Positions 25,505-34,231 of a DNA stretch of 64,000 nucleotides are shown here, in pieces. Numbering within the stretch: the first letter of the stretch is position 1; every line of letters starts with the position of its first letter. The notes under the pieces are model-generated. The model had not been told where the DNA came from, ran no database searches, and worked only from the letters and a program-made list of their open reading frames with translations. This DNA comes from Candidatus Dormiibacterota bacterium (GTDB lineage: Bacteria > Chloroflexota > Dormibacteria > CF-121), in contig DASZZN010000044.1 of assembly GCA_035544955.1 (NCBI GenBank), forward strand, positions 23,262 to 87,261, written 5' to 3'. Position numbers and translations under genes: made by a program.

Positions 25505-26395
25505 CTATCCGCCGGTCGGGCTTGAGGCGGCAGCAGCCTCGAGCCGCGGCTGCAACGAGGTCGCGTCCTTGGCAAGGCCGAGCCGCGCCACATTCAGCTG
25601 GTCGGCAATTGTCGCCAGCAGCGAGTAGTGATTCAAGGGCATCGTCAGCTGGCCACGTAGATTCGGGGTGATGACCAGCAAGGCGACCCGGCCGCCGGCG
25701 GAGCTGGATTCGTCCCACACGACGAACAGCGCCCCGCCCTGCTTCCACGCCGGCGAGCTCGTGATCTGGGGAACGAACTGCGCGAGCCAGCGATCGGACG
25801 TCGCGACTCCGCAGTCGTGCCCGTCATTGCACATTCCGGGCGTGATCCACGAGAGTTGCGGCGTGTCTCCGGTCAGGTCCGGGGCGAGGTCGGTCATGGG
25901 CACGACGTTCGTCGGGCAGGCGCCGCCGTAATAGGCGAAGGGATTGTGTTTGAGTGCGTAGGGATAGGGGCTGTTAAAGCAGTCTCCCGTGAATCCCTCC
26001 ATGTAGGCCTTCCAGGAGATGCTCGCGTCGCTCATCTGCTGTCCCAACCCGGTCGCCGGCAGCTGGTGGTAGTTATCGTCGCGGATCCCCCAGGTCGAGC
26101 CCGAGGTCATCGCCAGGTAGTTCGGGAGGCTGGGGCTCCCGACCTCGGCATAGTTTGTCGCCACTGCGTACTGCTTCGCCAGGCTGGCGATGTAGGGCTG
26201 GCGCAGCGCGAGCTGGTAGGAGGTGTTCTCCAACACGATGACGAACACGTGCTTGGCGGCCGCCGGGGTCGGCGACGAGGACGCCGACGCTGCAGATGAC
26301 GCGGCCGGACTCGATCCGGGCTTGGATTGGGCCACCGGCTGACACGCCGTCATTAGCAGCAGGGCGACCAGGGGCAGCGCCGCGCCGCGGCCCAT
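25505..26395 (-). CDS. Phosphoesterase-family lipoprotein (AcpA/phospholipase C type)
   Basis: Lipoprotein signal with lipobox LMTAC, a Ser/Ala/Pro spacer, then a phosphoesterase domain of the alkaline-phosphatase-like superfamily: KHVFVIVLENTSYQ with the first metal-binding Glu/Asn, SPSLPNYLAMTSGSTWG with the probable Thr/Ser nucleophile area, and VVWDESSSAGGRVALLVITP with metal ligands. It likely releases phosphate from organic esters outside the membrane. 296 residues. Confidence 0.85.
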   Translation of the reverse strand: MGRGAALPLVALLLMTACQPVAQSKPGSSPAASSAASASSSPTPAAAKHVFVIVLENTSYQLALRQPYIASLAKQYAVATNYAEVGSPSLPNYLAMTSGSTWGIRDDNYHQLPATGLGQQMSDASISWKAYMEGFTGDCFNSPYPYALKHNPFAYYGGACPTNVVPMTDLAPDLTGDTPQLSWITPGMCNDGHDCGVATSDRWLAQFVPQITSSPAWKQGGALFVVWDESSSAGGRVALLVITPNLRGQLTMPLNHYSLLATIADQLNVARLGLAKDATSLQPRLEAAAASSPTGG

Positions 26396-26542
26396 CTTGC
26401 TAGCAGCGATGTCAGGAATGCTCCCACACGAAGGTAAATTGAGCCTGAAGGGCGAGTGAGAAAAGGTTAAGGGTCAGGCTGTCGGTCTTCGAGGATCAAA
26501 GCACGCAGGGGTCGTCCGGTCAGGGCCCAGCGATGCAACGGC

Positions 26543-26569
26543 TTACCGAGCAATGAGTTGCCTCGGTAA
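26543..26569. other. Hairpin upstream of the histidine kinase
   Basis: TTACCGAG at 26543-26550 pairs with CTCGGTAA at 26562-26569, with a further CAA/TTG pair inside, giving a stem of up to 11 pairs with one bulge. It ends 15 bases before the kinase GTG and has no T-run. It may be a leader structure or a terminator of read-through. The remainder of 26396-26542 shows nothing I can assign. Confidence 0.5.
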
Positions 26570-26584
26570 CCGGTTCTAGCAACA

Positions 26585-28444
26585 GTGAGCCAGGGCGGTT
26601 TCATTACGGCCAGCCAGTACGCCACCACGGCGGCCTTCGCCGTGATCGCGGTGCTAACGGTCCGCGAATGGCTCGTCACCCACGACAGGAGCCGGATGTA
26701 CCTCGCCCTGGCGATCGCCTCCCTTGCCGCGGTATCCATTCTCAGTCAGGTTGGCAAGGTCCTCGGACCTTCGTTCACTGCCGCCACCGCCTACGTCACC
26801 ATCACCATCTTCCTCGTATCGGGACTTGCCCTTCTCTTATTCCGGCACGCGGTCATTCCGCTCAAGCCCCGGACCCTGAGGGTGGTCTTCGCCATCGTCG
26901 CCGCAACGGGCCTGCTAGAGATTGGGGTTTCGGCGATCTTCGGGCAGACCGCTCCCAGGCCGCTCCAGCTGATCGCCACCGCCGCGTTCGTCCTGGTATG
27001 GAGCGGCTGCGTGGGCGAGCCAAGCATGCGACTCTGGTTCGCCGCCCGCCGCCGCACCGTGGTGCAACGCGCCCGGATGCGCGCGCTCAGTCTCGGATAC
27101 CTCGCGATCGTTGCCCTTCTCCTCGCCACCGTCTTCACGACCTCCCTGGCCACCCAGCCCGTTATACAGCTCGTTTTCGCCCTTGCGACGATCGCCATCG
27201 TCCCCTTGCTCTACGCGGGATTCGTGCCACCGGCCTGGCTCCGGCGGACCTGGCGTCAGTCCGAGGAAGCGAAATTCCAGCAAGCCACCCGCGACATCGT
27301 GATGTTCGCCTCAGACCCCCTCGCCCTCGCCAGGCGCTCACTCGACTGGGCAATTCGGCTCACCGGTGCTGATGCCGGTCTCTTTCTGAGCGGACCGTTC
27401 ACCATCCTCGCCACGCAGGGCCTTGCCGCTGATGACGCGGCGACGCTACAAGCCGCCGTCGCCGGCGCTGGAGATCGCACGGTCATTCCGCTCGGCGGTA
27501 CCCCTCCGCGCAGCGTCATGATCGCCCGCCTTGTCAACGATGCCACCATCGTCCTGCTGGGCGGGCCCTTCACTCCGGTCTTCAGCACCGACGAGGAGGC
27601 CTGGCTCCAGCAATATGCCGCGACGGTGAGCACGGGGCTGGAGCGCGTCCGGCTTGTCGAGGCACTCGCGCGGACCAACGGCCAGCTGGAGGGCAAGATT
27701 CGCGAAGTTACCGAGCGAACGCAGCAGCTCGAGGCCGCGAATCACGAGCTCGAGGCCTTCTCCTACACCATCTCGCACGACCTTCGCGCGCCGTTGCGGG
27801 CCATCAGCGGTTTTACCGCCATCCTCTCTGAGGAATATGCCGATGCCATGCCGGCGGAGGCACGCGGCTATCTGAAGCGGGTCAAGGACAGCGGCGCGCA
27901 CATGGGCCAATTGGTCGACGACCTGCTCGCCTTTTCGCGGCTGGGCCGGCAGGCGATGCGCACCCAGTCGGTCAGCATCAGGGGGATCGTCGATCGCTCC
28001 CTGGAGCAGCTTGCCCCGGCGCTCGAAGGGCGGCAGGTGGAGGTGGTGATCGGCGAGCTACCAGACGCCGAGTGCGACGCCGCCCTCCTCGAACAGGTCT
28101 TCGTCAACCTTCTAAGTAACGCGTTCAAGTACTCGCGAAAGAACGAACAGGCCCGGGTCGAAGTTGGCGTCCTCCAGACTAACCCCACGGAAGGCCCGAC
28201 GTACTTCGTTCGCGACAACGGGGCCGGGTTCGACATGGAGTACGCCGGCAAACTCTTCGGAGTATTTCAGCGAATGCACCGCAGCGAGGATTTTGAAGGC
28301 ACCGGCGTGGGTCTGGCCATCGTCCAACGGATCGTCGAGCGACACGGGGGGCGGGTTTGGGCCGAGGCAAAGGTTGACGCCGGCGCCACCTTCTACTTCA
28401 CATTGAAAGGAGCGCAGCAATGGCGAACAGCGACGGCCGCGTAG
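26585..28444 (+). CDS. Membrane sensor histidine kinase
   Basis: 619 residues. Seven membrane segments (about 12-215), a GAF-like region (about 240-355), a coiled coil (355-395), HisKA with the phosphoacceptor His398 in [18 protein letters not shown], and HATPase_c (about 490-610) with [20 protein letters not shown] and GTGVGLAIV. The H-box type is the one shared with phytochrome-like kinases whose partner is a single-domain Rcp1-like regulator, which is what follows. The GTG start has a strong hairpin just upstream. The last 25 bases overlap the response regulator start. Confidence 0.92.
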   Translation: MSQGGFITASQYATTAAFAVIAVLTVREWLVTHDRSRMYLALAIASLAAVSILSQVGKVLGPSFTAATAYVTITIFLVSGLALLLFRHAVIPLKPRTLRVVFAIVAATGLLEIGVSAIFGQTAPRPLQLIATAAFVLVWSGCVGEPSMRLWFAARRRTVVQRARMRALSLGYLAIVALLLATVFTTSLATQPVIQLVFALATIAIVPLLYAGFVPPAWLRRTWRQSEEAKFQQATRDIVMFASDPLALARRSLDWAIRLTGADAGLFLSGPFTILATQGLAADDAATLQAAVAGAGDRTVIPLGGTPPRSVMIARLVNDATIVLLGGPFTPVFSTDEEAWLQQYAATVSTGLERVRLVEALARTNGQLEGKIREVTERTQQLEAANHELEAFSYTISHDLRAPLRAISGFTAILSEEYADAMPAEARGYLKRVKDSGAHMGQLVDDLLAFSRLGRQAMRTQSVSIRGIVDRSLEQLAPALEGRQVEVVIGELPDAECDAALLEQVFVNLLSNAFKYSRKNEQARVEVGVLQTNPTEGPTYFVRDNGAGFDMEYAGKLFGVFQRMHRSEDFEGTGVGLAIVQRIVERHGGRVWAEAKVDAGATFYFTLKGAQQWRTATAA

Positions 28445-28853
28445 ACATTCTCATGGTCGAGGACAACGCCAACGACGAGGCGCTAACCCTTCACGAGCTC
28501 GCCAAGTATCACCTGACGAACCGGATCCAGGTGGTGCGGGATGGCCAGGAGGCGCTCGAGTACGTCTTTTGTACGGGTCGTACGACCACCCCAACGTGAT
28601 CATGCTCGACATCAAGCTCCCCTTCATCGACGGGCTCGAAGTTCTCGGGCGGATCAAGCAGGATCAGAGAACCCGTACCATCCCGGTGGTCATGCTGACC
28701 TCGTCACGCGAGGAGAGCGACCTGATCGAGAGCTACCGGTTGGGCGTGAACTCCTACATCGTCAAACCGGTCGACTTCGACCAGTTCAAAGAAGCGGCCC
28801 GCAGCCTTGGCATGTACTGGCTGCTCTTGAACCGCCCCCCTAAAGCCGCCTAA
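28420..28853 (+). CDS. Single-domain (Rcp1-like) response regulator, frameshift at TTTT
   Basis: Receiver-only regulator: starts at ATG 28420 with AAAGGAG eight bases upstream and encodes the acidic pocket ([20 protein letters not shown]) in one frame up to EALEYVF. The rest ([29 protein letters not shown] with the phospho-Asp, [17 protein letters not shown]) is in the next frame. The break is at TTTT (28567-28570): one extra T would give ...[11 protein letters not shown]... in one frame. Probably a homopolymer miscall, otherwise a recent mutation or a -1 slip. Family members pass the phosphate from the adjacent kinase to unknown outputs. Its stop shares CTAA with the convergent ABC permease. 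Confidence 0.85.
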
Positions 28854-29689
28854 CTGCCGCCGACGTCGCGCCGCTGGAAGATCAGCACGCTGAGGACGGT
28901 AAAGGCGACCAGGTAGACCAGCAGCGTGATCACGCCTCGCCCGGCGCTAACGAGCTGCGCCTGTCCCCCGGAGTCACGGATCGTTGCCGGGAAAGCCGCG
29001 GTGACGGCGTCGCCGTTGATTCCAGGTAGGAACTTCAGCACGTCCTTCACCACCGGCGTGTTGCGAAGCAAACTGCCCAGGAGCGCTTCGCCGACGAAGA
29101 GGTAGGTCAGGCCGCCGCCGATCGCGGCGGCCGCACTCCGGAAGGCGATCCCAAGAAAGGCACCGAAGGCGGTCCACACACCGAGTTGGAGGACGAGCGC
29201 GCCAAAGGCCTTCAGCATCACCTCCCACGTCGGCCAGCTACTCGAGCTGCCATCGAGCGTCACCGCGGCATAGGACGCGAGCGCCGCGGCGGCAAGCATC
29301 GCTACGCCGATCAGGAGCGTGGCGACACCGAGCCCAAGCAGCTTTCCGCCGAGCACCGCGACTCGCGAGGGCTTCTGAATCAAGATGGTTTGCACCGTCA
29401 GCCAACCGAACTCGCTGGCGGTACTGAGCCCTCCGAAGATCAACATGATGGCCGCTCCGATCGTCGAGGCGGCACTCAGGACGGTGGGCACAAAGTTCTC
29501 GGGAAAGAGCCGCCGCTTGAGCTCGCTCGCCGGCACCGGGCCCTGGATGCTCTTGGGCGACAGCGTCACCACCAGGAAGAACGTCAAGTAGATCAGCAGG
29601 AGGATCCACGCGAGAAGAATGCCGATGAGGATCCAGTTGGCCCAGCGCTTTCGAGTCTTCAGGTTCTCTGCGCGGAAGCTGGCGATCAT
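28850..29689 (-). CDS. ABC-2 type transporter permease
   Basis: Membrane half of an ABC exporter: about six segments, with the long periplasmic loop after helix 1 and the [31 protein letters not shown] motif typical of ABC-2 permeases of the NatB/EcsB style. 279 residues. Its start overlaps the ATPase stop by four bases. Substrate unknown; candidates for this type include peptides, antibiotics and lipids. Confidence 0.87.
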   Translation of the reverse strand: MIASFRAENLKTRKRWANWILIGILLAWILLLIYLTFFLVVTLSPKSIQGPVPASELKRRLFPENFVPTVLSAASTIGAAIMLIFGGLSTASEFGWLTVQTILIQKPSRVAVLGGKLLGLGVATLLIGVAMLAAAALASYAAVTLDGSSSSWPTWEVMLKAFGALVLQLGVWTAFGAFLGIAFRSAAAAIGGGLTYLFVGEALLGSLLRNTPVVKDVLKFLPGINGDAVTAAFPATIRDSGGQAQLVSAGRGVITLLVYLVAFTVLSVLIFQRRDVGGS

Positions 29690-30609
29690 GCCTTCGGCCC
29701 CTGGGGGTTCTCCGTCAATTGCAGGAAGACGTCTTCGAGCGATTGCTCGGAGACGCGTAGCTCGCTGACGTCGATCCCGTCGGCGACGAGCCGCCGGTTG
29801 ATCGATGCCGCCTGCGAGGGATCGACCGACAGGACGAGGGCGCTGCCATCGACCCGGACTTGCTCCGGTTTGAGAACGGACTCGAGCAATCGGCGAGCCT
29901 GGTCCAGCGGCGTGGCCCGGACGAGAAGCGCGATCCCGCCGCTGCGCGCGCGCAGCTCATCCACGGTTCCCTCGGCGACGAGCTTGCCTTTCGCGATCAC
30001 GCCCACGCGGTCGCAGGTCAACTCCACCTCGTTGAGTAGGTGGCTCGAGAGGAGGACGGTGCGGCCGCCCTGCTTCAGCTCCTTGATCAACGCCCGCATC
30101 TCGATGGTGCCCTGCGGATCGAGACCGCTGGTGGGCTCGTCGAGGATCAACAGGTCGGGTCCCTTGAGCAGCGCGGCGGCGACCCCGAGGCGCTGCTTCA
30201 TTCCCGTCGAGTAGGTCTTGAATTTGTAGCGCGCGCGGTCGGTCAGGTCGACCAGTTTCAGAACGGGCTCGATGCGCGATTCCGGGATGCTGGCATAGCG
30301 TGCGATCACCCGCAGGTTGTCGCGTCCCGAGAGGTACGGATAAAAGGCCGGCGTCTCCACCATCGCGCCCATGCGGGCCAGGCTCGCCGGACTCCCGGGC
30401 GCGGCCCCCGCGACGATGGCCGTGCCGCTGGTCGGATGCAGCAGCCCGGACAGGAGCCGCAGGGTCGTGGTCTTGCCCGCGCCGTTCGGCCCCAGGAAGC
30501 CGTACACTTCCCCGGCCCTCACTCGAAGGTCGAGGTTGTTCACTGCGAGCACGCCGGTCGAATATCGTTTGGTTAGGCCGTGGGTTTCCACGGCGAGGGC
30601 TTCTGCCAA
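29686..30609 (-). CDS. ABC-2 type transporter ATP-binding protein
   Basis: ABC ATPase of the drug/peptide exporter class: Walker A GPNGAGKTT, signature YSTGMKQRLGVAAALL, Walker B LLILDEPTSGLDP, H-loop LSSHLL, then the C-terminal regulatory region usual in this class. A TTG at 30609 is chosen because GAGGAGG stands about nine bases upstream and a TAAAAT box 20 bases before that; the open frame to GTG 30660 would place that promoter inside the gene. Confidence 0.9.
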   Translation of the reverse strand: MAEALAVETHGLTKRYSTGVLAVNNLDLRVRAGEVYGFLGPNGAGKTTTLRLLSGLLHPTSGTAIVAGAAPGSPASLARMGAMVETPAFYPYLSGRDNLRVIARYASIPESRIEPVLKLVDLTDRARYKFKTYSTGMKQRLGVAAALLKGPDLLILDEPTSGLDPQGTIEMRALIKELKQGGRTVLLSSHLLNEVELTCDRVGVIAKGKLVAEGTVDELRARSGGIALLVRATPLDQARRLLESVLKPEQVRVDGSALVLSVDPSQAASINRRLVADGIDVSELRVSEQSLEDVFLQLTENPQGPKA

Positions 30610-30692
30610 ATACCACCCCTCCTCGCCAGTGAATTTTATCGGCTGAACCTCGTTTCCCACGCGCGCATATTCAAGCTAAGGAGGCCCTAAGG

Positions 30693-30725
30693 ATGAAGTG
30701 GCTCGAGCGTCCGGGGCTCCGCTGA
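30693..30725 (+). CDS. 10-codon leader ORF coupled to the MFS gene
   Basis: Encodes MKWLERPGLR. AAGGAGG (30678-30684) stands eight bases before its ATG, the ideal distance, while the nearest in-frame MFS start (GTG 30698) would be 13 bases away. Its TGA overlaps the MFS ATG as TGATG. Together with the PBP leader it is the second such arrangement in the window. Confidence 0.55.
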   Translation: MKWLERPGLR

Positions 30726-31891
30726 TGTCTCGCGACGTCGCGCTCATCCTGGCTGCCCGCCTGCTGCGCGCCTTCGGCTTCGGGCTGGCGGCGGTCCTGA
30801 TCGGGCTTCATCTGGAGCGCCGCGGCCTCGGTGCCGGCGCCATCGGCGTCGTCCTCACGGTGGGCTTGCTGAGCGCGGCCATCGCCGGCGTGATCGCGGC
30901 TGCACTCTCATCGCGTATCGGCCGCCGATATACCCTCGCGGGCGCGGGTCTGCTGATGGCGATCGCGGGATTGGATCTCGCGCTCGCGAACTCGCCGCTG
31001 TTGCTGGGCGTCGCTGCTGCCACCGGAATGCTCGGTGCCGCGAGTGTCGACCTGGGGCCCTTCGCCTCGATCGAGCAAGCCGCGCTCGCCGAGTCCGTCG
31101 AGCCAGGCCGGCGCAACCTTGCCTTCGCGCGCTATTCGCTGACCGGCGGGCTCGCCGCCGCCGCGGGTGCCTTGCTCGCGGGAACGGCCGCGGATCTCAA
31201 CGGCGGCCGCCTCCTGTTCGCGGTCTATGCGCTGATCGGCTTGATCACGGCGGTGCTGGCGATGCTCCTCTCCCCTCGCGCCGAGGCGCCCGTGCGCTCG
31301 GCGGCCTTCACTGCGACCGAGATTCGCAGACTGGCGCCGCTCTCGGCGCTCTTCGCGATCGACGCCCTGGGCGGTGGCCTGGTCGTCAATGCCGTGATCG
31401 CCTACTGGCTCCACGTCCGCTTCGGCGCGCCGGCGAACGTCCTCGGTCCGGCCTTCGCGGCGATCGCAGTGCTGCAGGCCGCGTCGTACGAGGCGTCGGG
31501 CCGGCTCGCCAACCGCATCGGCCTGATCCGCACCATGGTCTTCACCCATATCCCCAGCAACATCCTGCTGCTGCTGGTGCCACTCAGCCCATCGCTGCCG
31601 TGGGCGATTGGCCTCCTCCTGGCACGCTTCAGCCTGTCCCAGATGGATGTCCCGGCTCGCCAGGCCTACGTCGTGTCGATCGTCCCACCGGCTGAGCGTG
31701 CCGGCGCGGTGGCCTTCACCGGCCTGGTGCGCGGAGTGGGCCAGGCCGCCGGCCCAATCCTTTCGGGTGTCGCGATCCAGAGTGCCGCGCTCGGGTTGCC
31801 CTTTTTCCTGGCCGGCGCGCTCAAGCTCGTTTACGACGTGAGCCTTTACGCCGCTTTTCGGTCACGGCGCGCGGAACACGAGATTCCATAA
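30725..31891 (+). CDS. MFS transporter
   Basis: 388 residues, about 12 membrane segments; the loop 2-3 motif reads SSRIGRRYTLAGAGLLM, the MFS motif A analogue. Closest in style to sugar/drug MFS proteins that lack a known substrate. ATG 30725 is reached by TGATG coupling with a 10-codon leader ORF; a GTG nine codons upstream is the alternative start. Divergent from the ABC exporter genes. A GC-rich palindrome begins two bases after the stop and may act as a terminator. Confidence 0.85.
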   Translation: MSRDVALILAARLLRAFGFGLAAVLIGLHLERRGLGAGAIGVVLTVGLLSAAIAGVIAAALSSRIGRRYTLAGAGLLMAIAGLDLALANSPLLLGVAAATGMLGAASVDLGPFASIEQAALAESVEPGRRNLAFARYSLTGGLAAAAGALLAGTAADLNGGRLLFAVYALIGLITAVLAMLLSPRAEAPVRSAAFTATEIRRLAPLSALFAIDALGGGLVVNAVIAYWLHVRFGAPANVLGPAFAAIAVLQAASYEASGRLANRIGLIRTMVFTHIPSNILLLLVPLSPSLPWAIGLLLARFSLSQMDVPARQAYVVSIVPPAERAGAVAFTGLVRGVGQAAGPILSGVAIQSAALGLPFFLAGALKLVYDVSLYAAFRSRRAEHEIP

Positions 31892-31893
31892 TC

Positions 31894-31928
31894 ACCCTCC
31901 CCCTCTGGGGGAGGGCAGAGTGGGGGCA
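31894..31928. repeat. GC-rich palindromic repeat, intergenic copy
   Basis: ACCCTCCCCCTCTGGGGGAG followed by GGCAGAGTGGGGGC, directly after the MFS stop. The stem CCCTCCCCC/GGGGGAGGG is nearly perfect around a TCT-type loop. Confidence 0.8.
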
Positions 31929-31972
31929 TCAGGTCATGCCCTTGCCGGTATCAGGTCCTGAGCGGTCCCAGG

Positions 31973-32584
31973 GTGGGCATGAATATAGGTATGAAGACCA
32001 TGCAGCGACCAGCCAGGTCCGCGGCGCCGACCGTAACGTTTCGTCGCCTGCCTGCCAGTGGTAACACCGCGCTCGCCGCCTCCGCGCTGATCCAGGCCGC
32101 CCTCGGCATCGAGTTCTTCCTCTCCGGGCTCAACAAGTTCGCCGATCCGAACTTCGTGCGCAACTTCAAGCTCTTCGTCAACGCCAGCCCGGGGACGCAC
32201 GACGGCCTGCTGGCCCCGGTGATCCGCACGTTCATCCTGCCGAACATCGCGCTCTTCGCGGGCCTGACCAGGTACATGGAACTTGGTCTCGGCATCGTGC
32301 TTCTGCTGGGCGCGGTCGAGGTTGGGCGCCGCCGTCTGTCAGGTCGGGTCGGCGCCGAGCGTGGCTATGAAGCCCCCGTTGCCCTGATCGCCGCCCTCGC
32401 CGGACTGGCCGCGGCGGGTCTTTCCCTCTCGATCGCGCTGCTGATGGGTGAGCAGCTGCCGACGATTACGCCAGGGCGGGCCCTGACCACCGCGATCCCG
32501 GTCGAACTCTTGCTGGTGCCGATGGGCATCGCCGTCGCGTGGATGGAAGCCGGTCGGTTCTGGGTCCTGCGCCGAACGCACTGA
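31973..32584 (+). CDS. DoxX-like membrane protein
   Basis: About four hydrophobic segments (35-55, 80-110, 135-160, 170-195); ALGIEFFLSGLNKFADPNFVRNFKLFV is the DoxX-type first helix with its Lys, and RYMELGLGIVLLLGAVE the third. Start uncertain among GTG 31973 and in-frame ATGs at 31979, 31991 and beyond; a loose TATAGG box precedes them. Function unknown. Confidence 0.65.
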   Translation: MGMNIGMKTMQRPARSAAPTVTFRRLPASGNTALAASALIQAALGIEFFLSGLNKFADPNFVRNFKLFVNASPGTHDGLLAPVIRTFILPNIALFAGLTRYMELGLGIVLLLGAVEVGRRRLSGRVGAERGYEAPVALIAALAGLAAAGLSLSIALLMGEQLPTITPGRALTTAIPVELLLVPMGIAVAWMEAGRFWVLRRTH

Positions 32585-32593
32585 GCGAGCAGC

Positions 32594-32605
32594 TATCCTC
32601 GGAGC
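32594..32605 (+). promoter_or_regulatory. Leaderless-type -10 box (TATCCT)
   Basis: TATCCT, six bases, then GTG (32606) and one codon later ATG (32609). Confidence 0.5.
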
Positions 32606-33220
32606 GTGATGAGCAAGGGGCGCGTCGAGGCGTTCAGCGACGGGGTATTCGCGGTGGCGGCGACCCTCCTGATCTTCAACATCCAGATCGACAAGACCGC
32701 GCCGGGAGGGTTGCTGGCTGCGCTCCTGGCCGCCTGGCCGAAGTATGCGGCTTACATCGCGAGCTTTCTCACAATCGGGGTCATGTGGATGAACCACCAT
32801 GGCCTCTTCGGGCGCATCGTCCGCCTCGATCGCGTTCTAGTCTTCCTCAATTTGCTGCTCCTGATGGCGATCGTCTTCATCGCCTTCTCCACCGCCGAGC
32901 TCGGCGCCAATATCCTGGTGCCGCGTGATGCCAATACCGCCGCCAGCGTCTATGCGATCAACGCTTCCGTAATCGCGATCCTTTTCGGCGCCGTCTGGTT
33001 GTACGCGCTGGCGCACCCCCATTTACTGTCGCCGGATGTGGATCGGGAGGCGGCGAGGCAGGCATGGCCCCGCTTCTCCGTCGGCACCGTCGTGTACCTC
33101 GCCTGCATTCCGCTCGGCCTGCTCAGCCCGATCGCGGTCGTCGTCGTTTGCGCTGCGCTCGCCGTCTACTACGCATTCGAGCGGCTGCCCGACATCACGC
33201 GCCAGCCGGCGATCAAATGA
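32606..33220 (+). CDS. TMEM175-like (DUF1211) potassium channel
   Basis: 204 residues, six predicted membrane segments. The family signature RxxxFSDGVFA is at the N terminus (RVEAFSDGVFAVAATLLIFNIQI) and MWMNHHGLFGRIVRLDR is also typical. Bacterial TMEM175 proteins form tetrameric K+ leak channels. Starts at GTG 32606 or ATG 32609 behind a TATCCT box. Stop lies three bases from the convergent molybdopterin oxidoreductase stop. Confidence 0.88.
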   Translation: MMSKGRVEAFSDGVFAVAATLLIFNIQIDKTAPGGLLAALLAAWPKYAAYIASFLTIGVMWMNHHGLFGRIVRLDRVLVFLNLLLLMAIVFIAFSTAELGANILVPRDANTAASVYAINASVIAILFGAVWLYALAHPHLLSPDVDREAARQAWPRFSVGTVVYLACIPLGLLSPIAVVVVCAALAVYYAFERLPDITRQPAIK

Positions 33221-33223
33221 CGG

Positions 33224-34231
33224 CTACTGTATCGGAAACGGAAGCTGCCACCACGAAGGCAGCTCGTCGATCGTGATCGTGGTCACCCACTTCACCCACC
33301 AGTAACCACGGCGGTCTGGCGCGACGAGACGAACCGGGAAGCCATGGCCCGGGTCGAGCGACATCCCGCCCAGCCGCGTCGCAACCAGGAGCCAGTCAGC
33401 ATCGCGGGCCCGGAACCGCCGGTCATAGCCAGTCAACGACCGTATATGCAGGCTCTCGCCGGCATAACCGGCGGGCAGCAGCCGGCTCAGCCATACGCCC
33501 GACCAGTCCTGCGTCGAGTAAAAACCGCCGGTGCAATCGAGCGTCGCCCGCACCGGGTCGTCGAAGGCGAGCAGCTCCTCATAGGTCCATTGCTTGATCG
33601 TCGTTCCCATCTGCACCGTCAGTCGCCAGGTCGCCGGATCGATGGCCGGCACCGCGTCGAACATCCACTGGGTTACCGGCAGCTGGGCGGGCTGCAAAGA
33701 GCCGTACTCATAGGAGCCGGTGAAGCGCCGCGTCGAGCCCGGCAGGCTAAACAGCCGGACGGCAGCTTCACCCGCGCCATAAGCAAGCCCCGCGCCGCCT
33801 AACAGGGCGCCCGCCCGTAGCAGACTCCGGCGTGACAGATCGACGGCGCGTAGCGGAATGCGGCGCGCGAGGACGTGCCAGGCGACAAAGGGGATCGCGG
33901 CAAGCGCGGCGCCGACGTGAACCGTCATGGCGCTGAACGGACCGAACGCGAGCACCAGTCCTGTCGAATGCATGATGCCCGCCCCGATCGACACAACCAC
34001 CAGGCCGGTGAAAACCAGTGACGCCCACCAGCCGGGACGGCGACGCTGGATGCCGCGCGCGGCGATGACCGCTTTCCACGGCGTCAGCGCGACGATCGCG
34101 TAGCCGCTGGCCGCGTGAAGGATGAGGGATGCGCGCGACGGTGCGGTGCCGTAGAAGAACGCCACCCAGCCCGTGGTAAACGCCAGGCCCAGCAGGACAA
34201 AAAGCGCGAGGTTCGTCCAGCGTTTCATCAC
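33224..34231 (-). CDS. Molybdopterin oxidoreductase (sulfite-oxidase fold) fused to a cytochrome b-like membrane domain
   Basis: Four or five N-terminal membrane helices (about 5-150) carry His residues spaced as in heme-binding four-helix domains (LILHAASGYAIVAL, MTVHVGAALAAIPFVAWHVLARR). A sulfite-oxidase-type molybdopterin domain follows (about 170-330), with the molybdenum-ligand Cys in ATLDCTGGFYSTQDWSGV and PVRLVAPDRRGYWWVKWV. Electrons would pass between the membrane and the cofactor domain; YedY/MsrP separates these parts into two proteins. A SRRSLLRAGALLGGAG stretch between the parts resembles a twin-arginine signal but is internal. Start overlaps the HAD stop (ATGA). Confidence 0.85.
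   Translation of the reverse strand: MMKRWTNLALFVLLGLAFTTGWVAFFYGTAPSRASLILHAASGYAIVALTPWKAVIAARGIQRRRPGWWASLVFTGLVVVSIGAGIMHSTGLVLAFGPFSAMTVHVGAALAAIPFVAWHVLARRIPLRAVDLSRRSLLRAGALLGGAGLAYGAGEAAVRLFSLPGSTRRFTGSYEYGSLQPAQLPVTQWMFDAVPAIDPATWRLTVQMGTTIKQWTYEELLAFDDPVRATLDCTGGFYSTQDWSGVWLSRLLPAGYAGESLHIRSLTGYDRRFRARDADWLLVATRLGGMSLDPGHGFPVRLVAPDRRGYWWVKWVTTITIDELPSWWQLPFPIQ

Noticed and set aside
26470..26580. Possible c-di-GMP or other riboswitch before the histidine kinase
   Set aside because: A few motifs (CACGCAGGGG, CGGCTTACCG) loosely recall GEMM elements, but the conserved core and the two-helix layout cannot be built. Only the simple hairpin is supported.
28564..28572. Programmed -1 frameshifting as the main explanation for the response regulator
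   Set aside because: There is no downstream structure or clear slippery heptamer, single-domain regulators are not known to need this, and other genes in the window also break at homopolymers.
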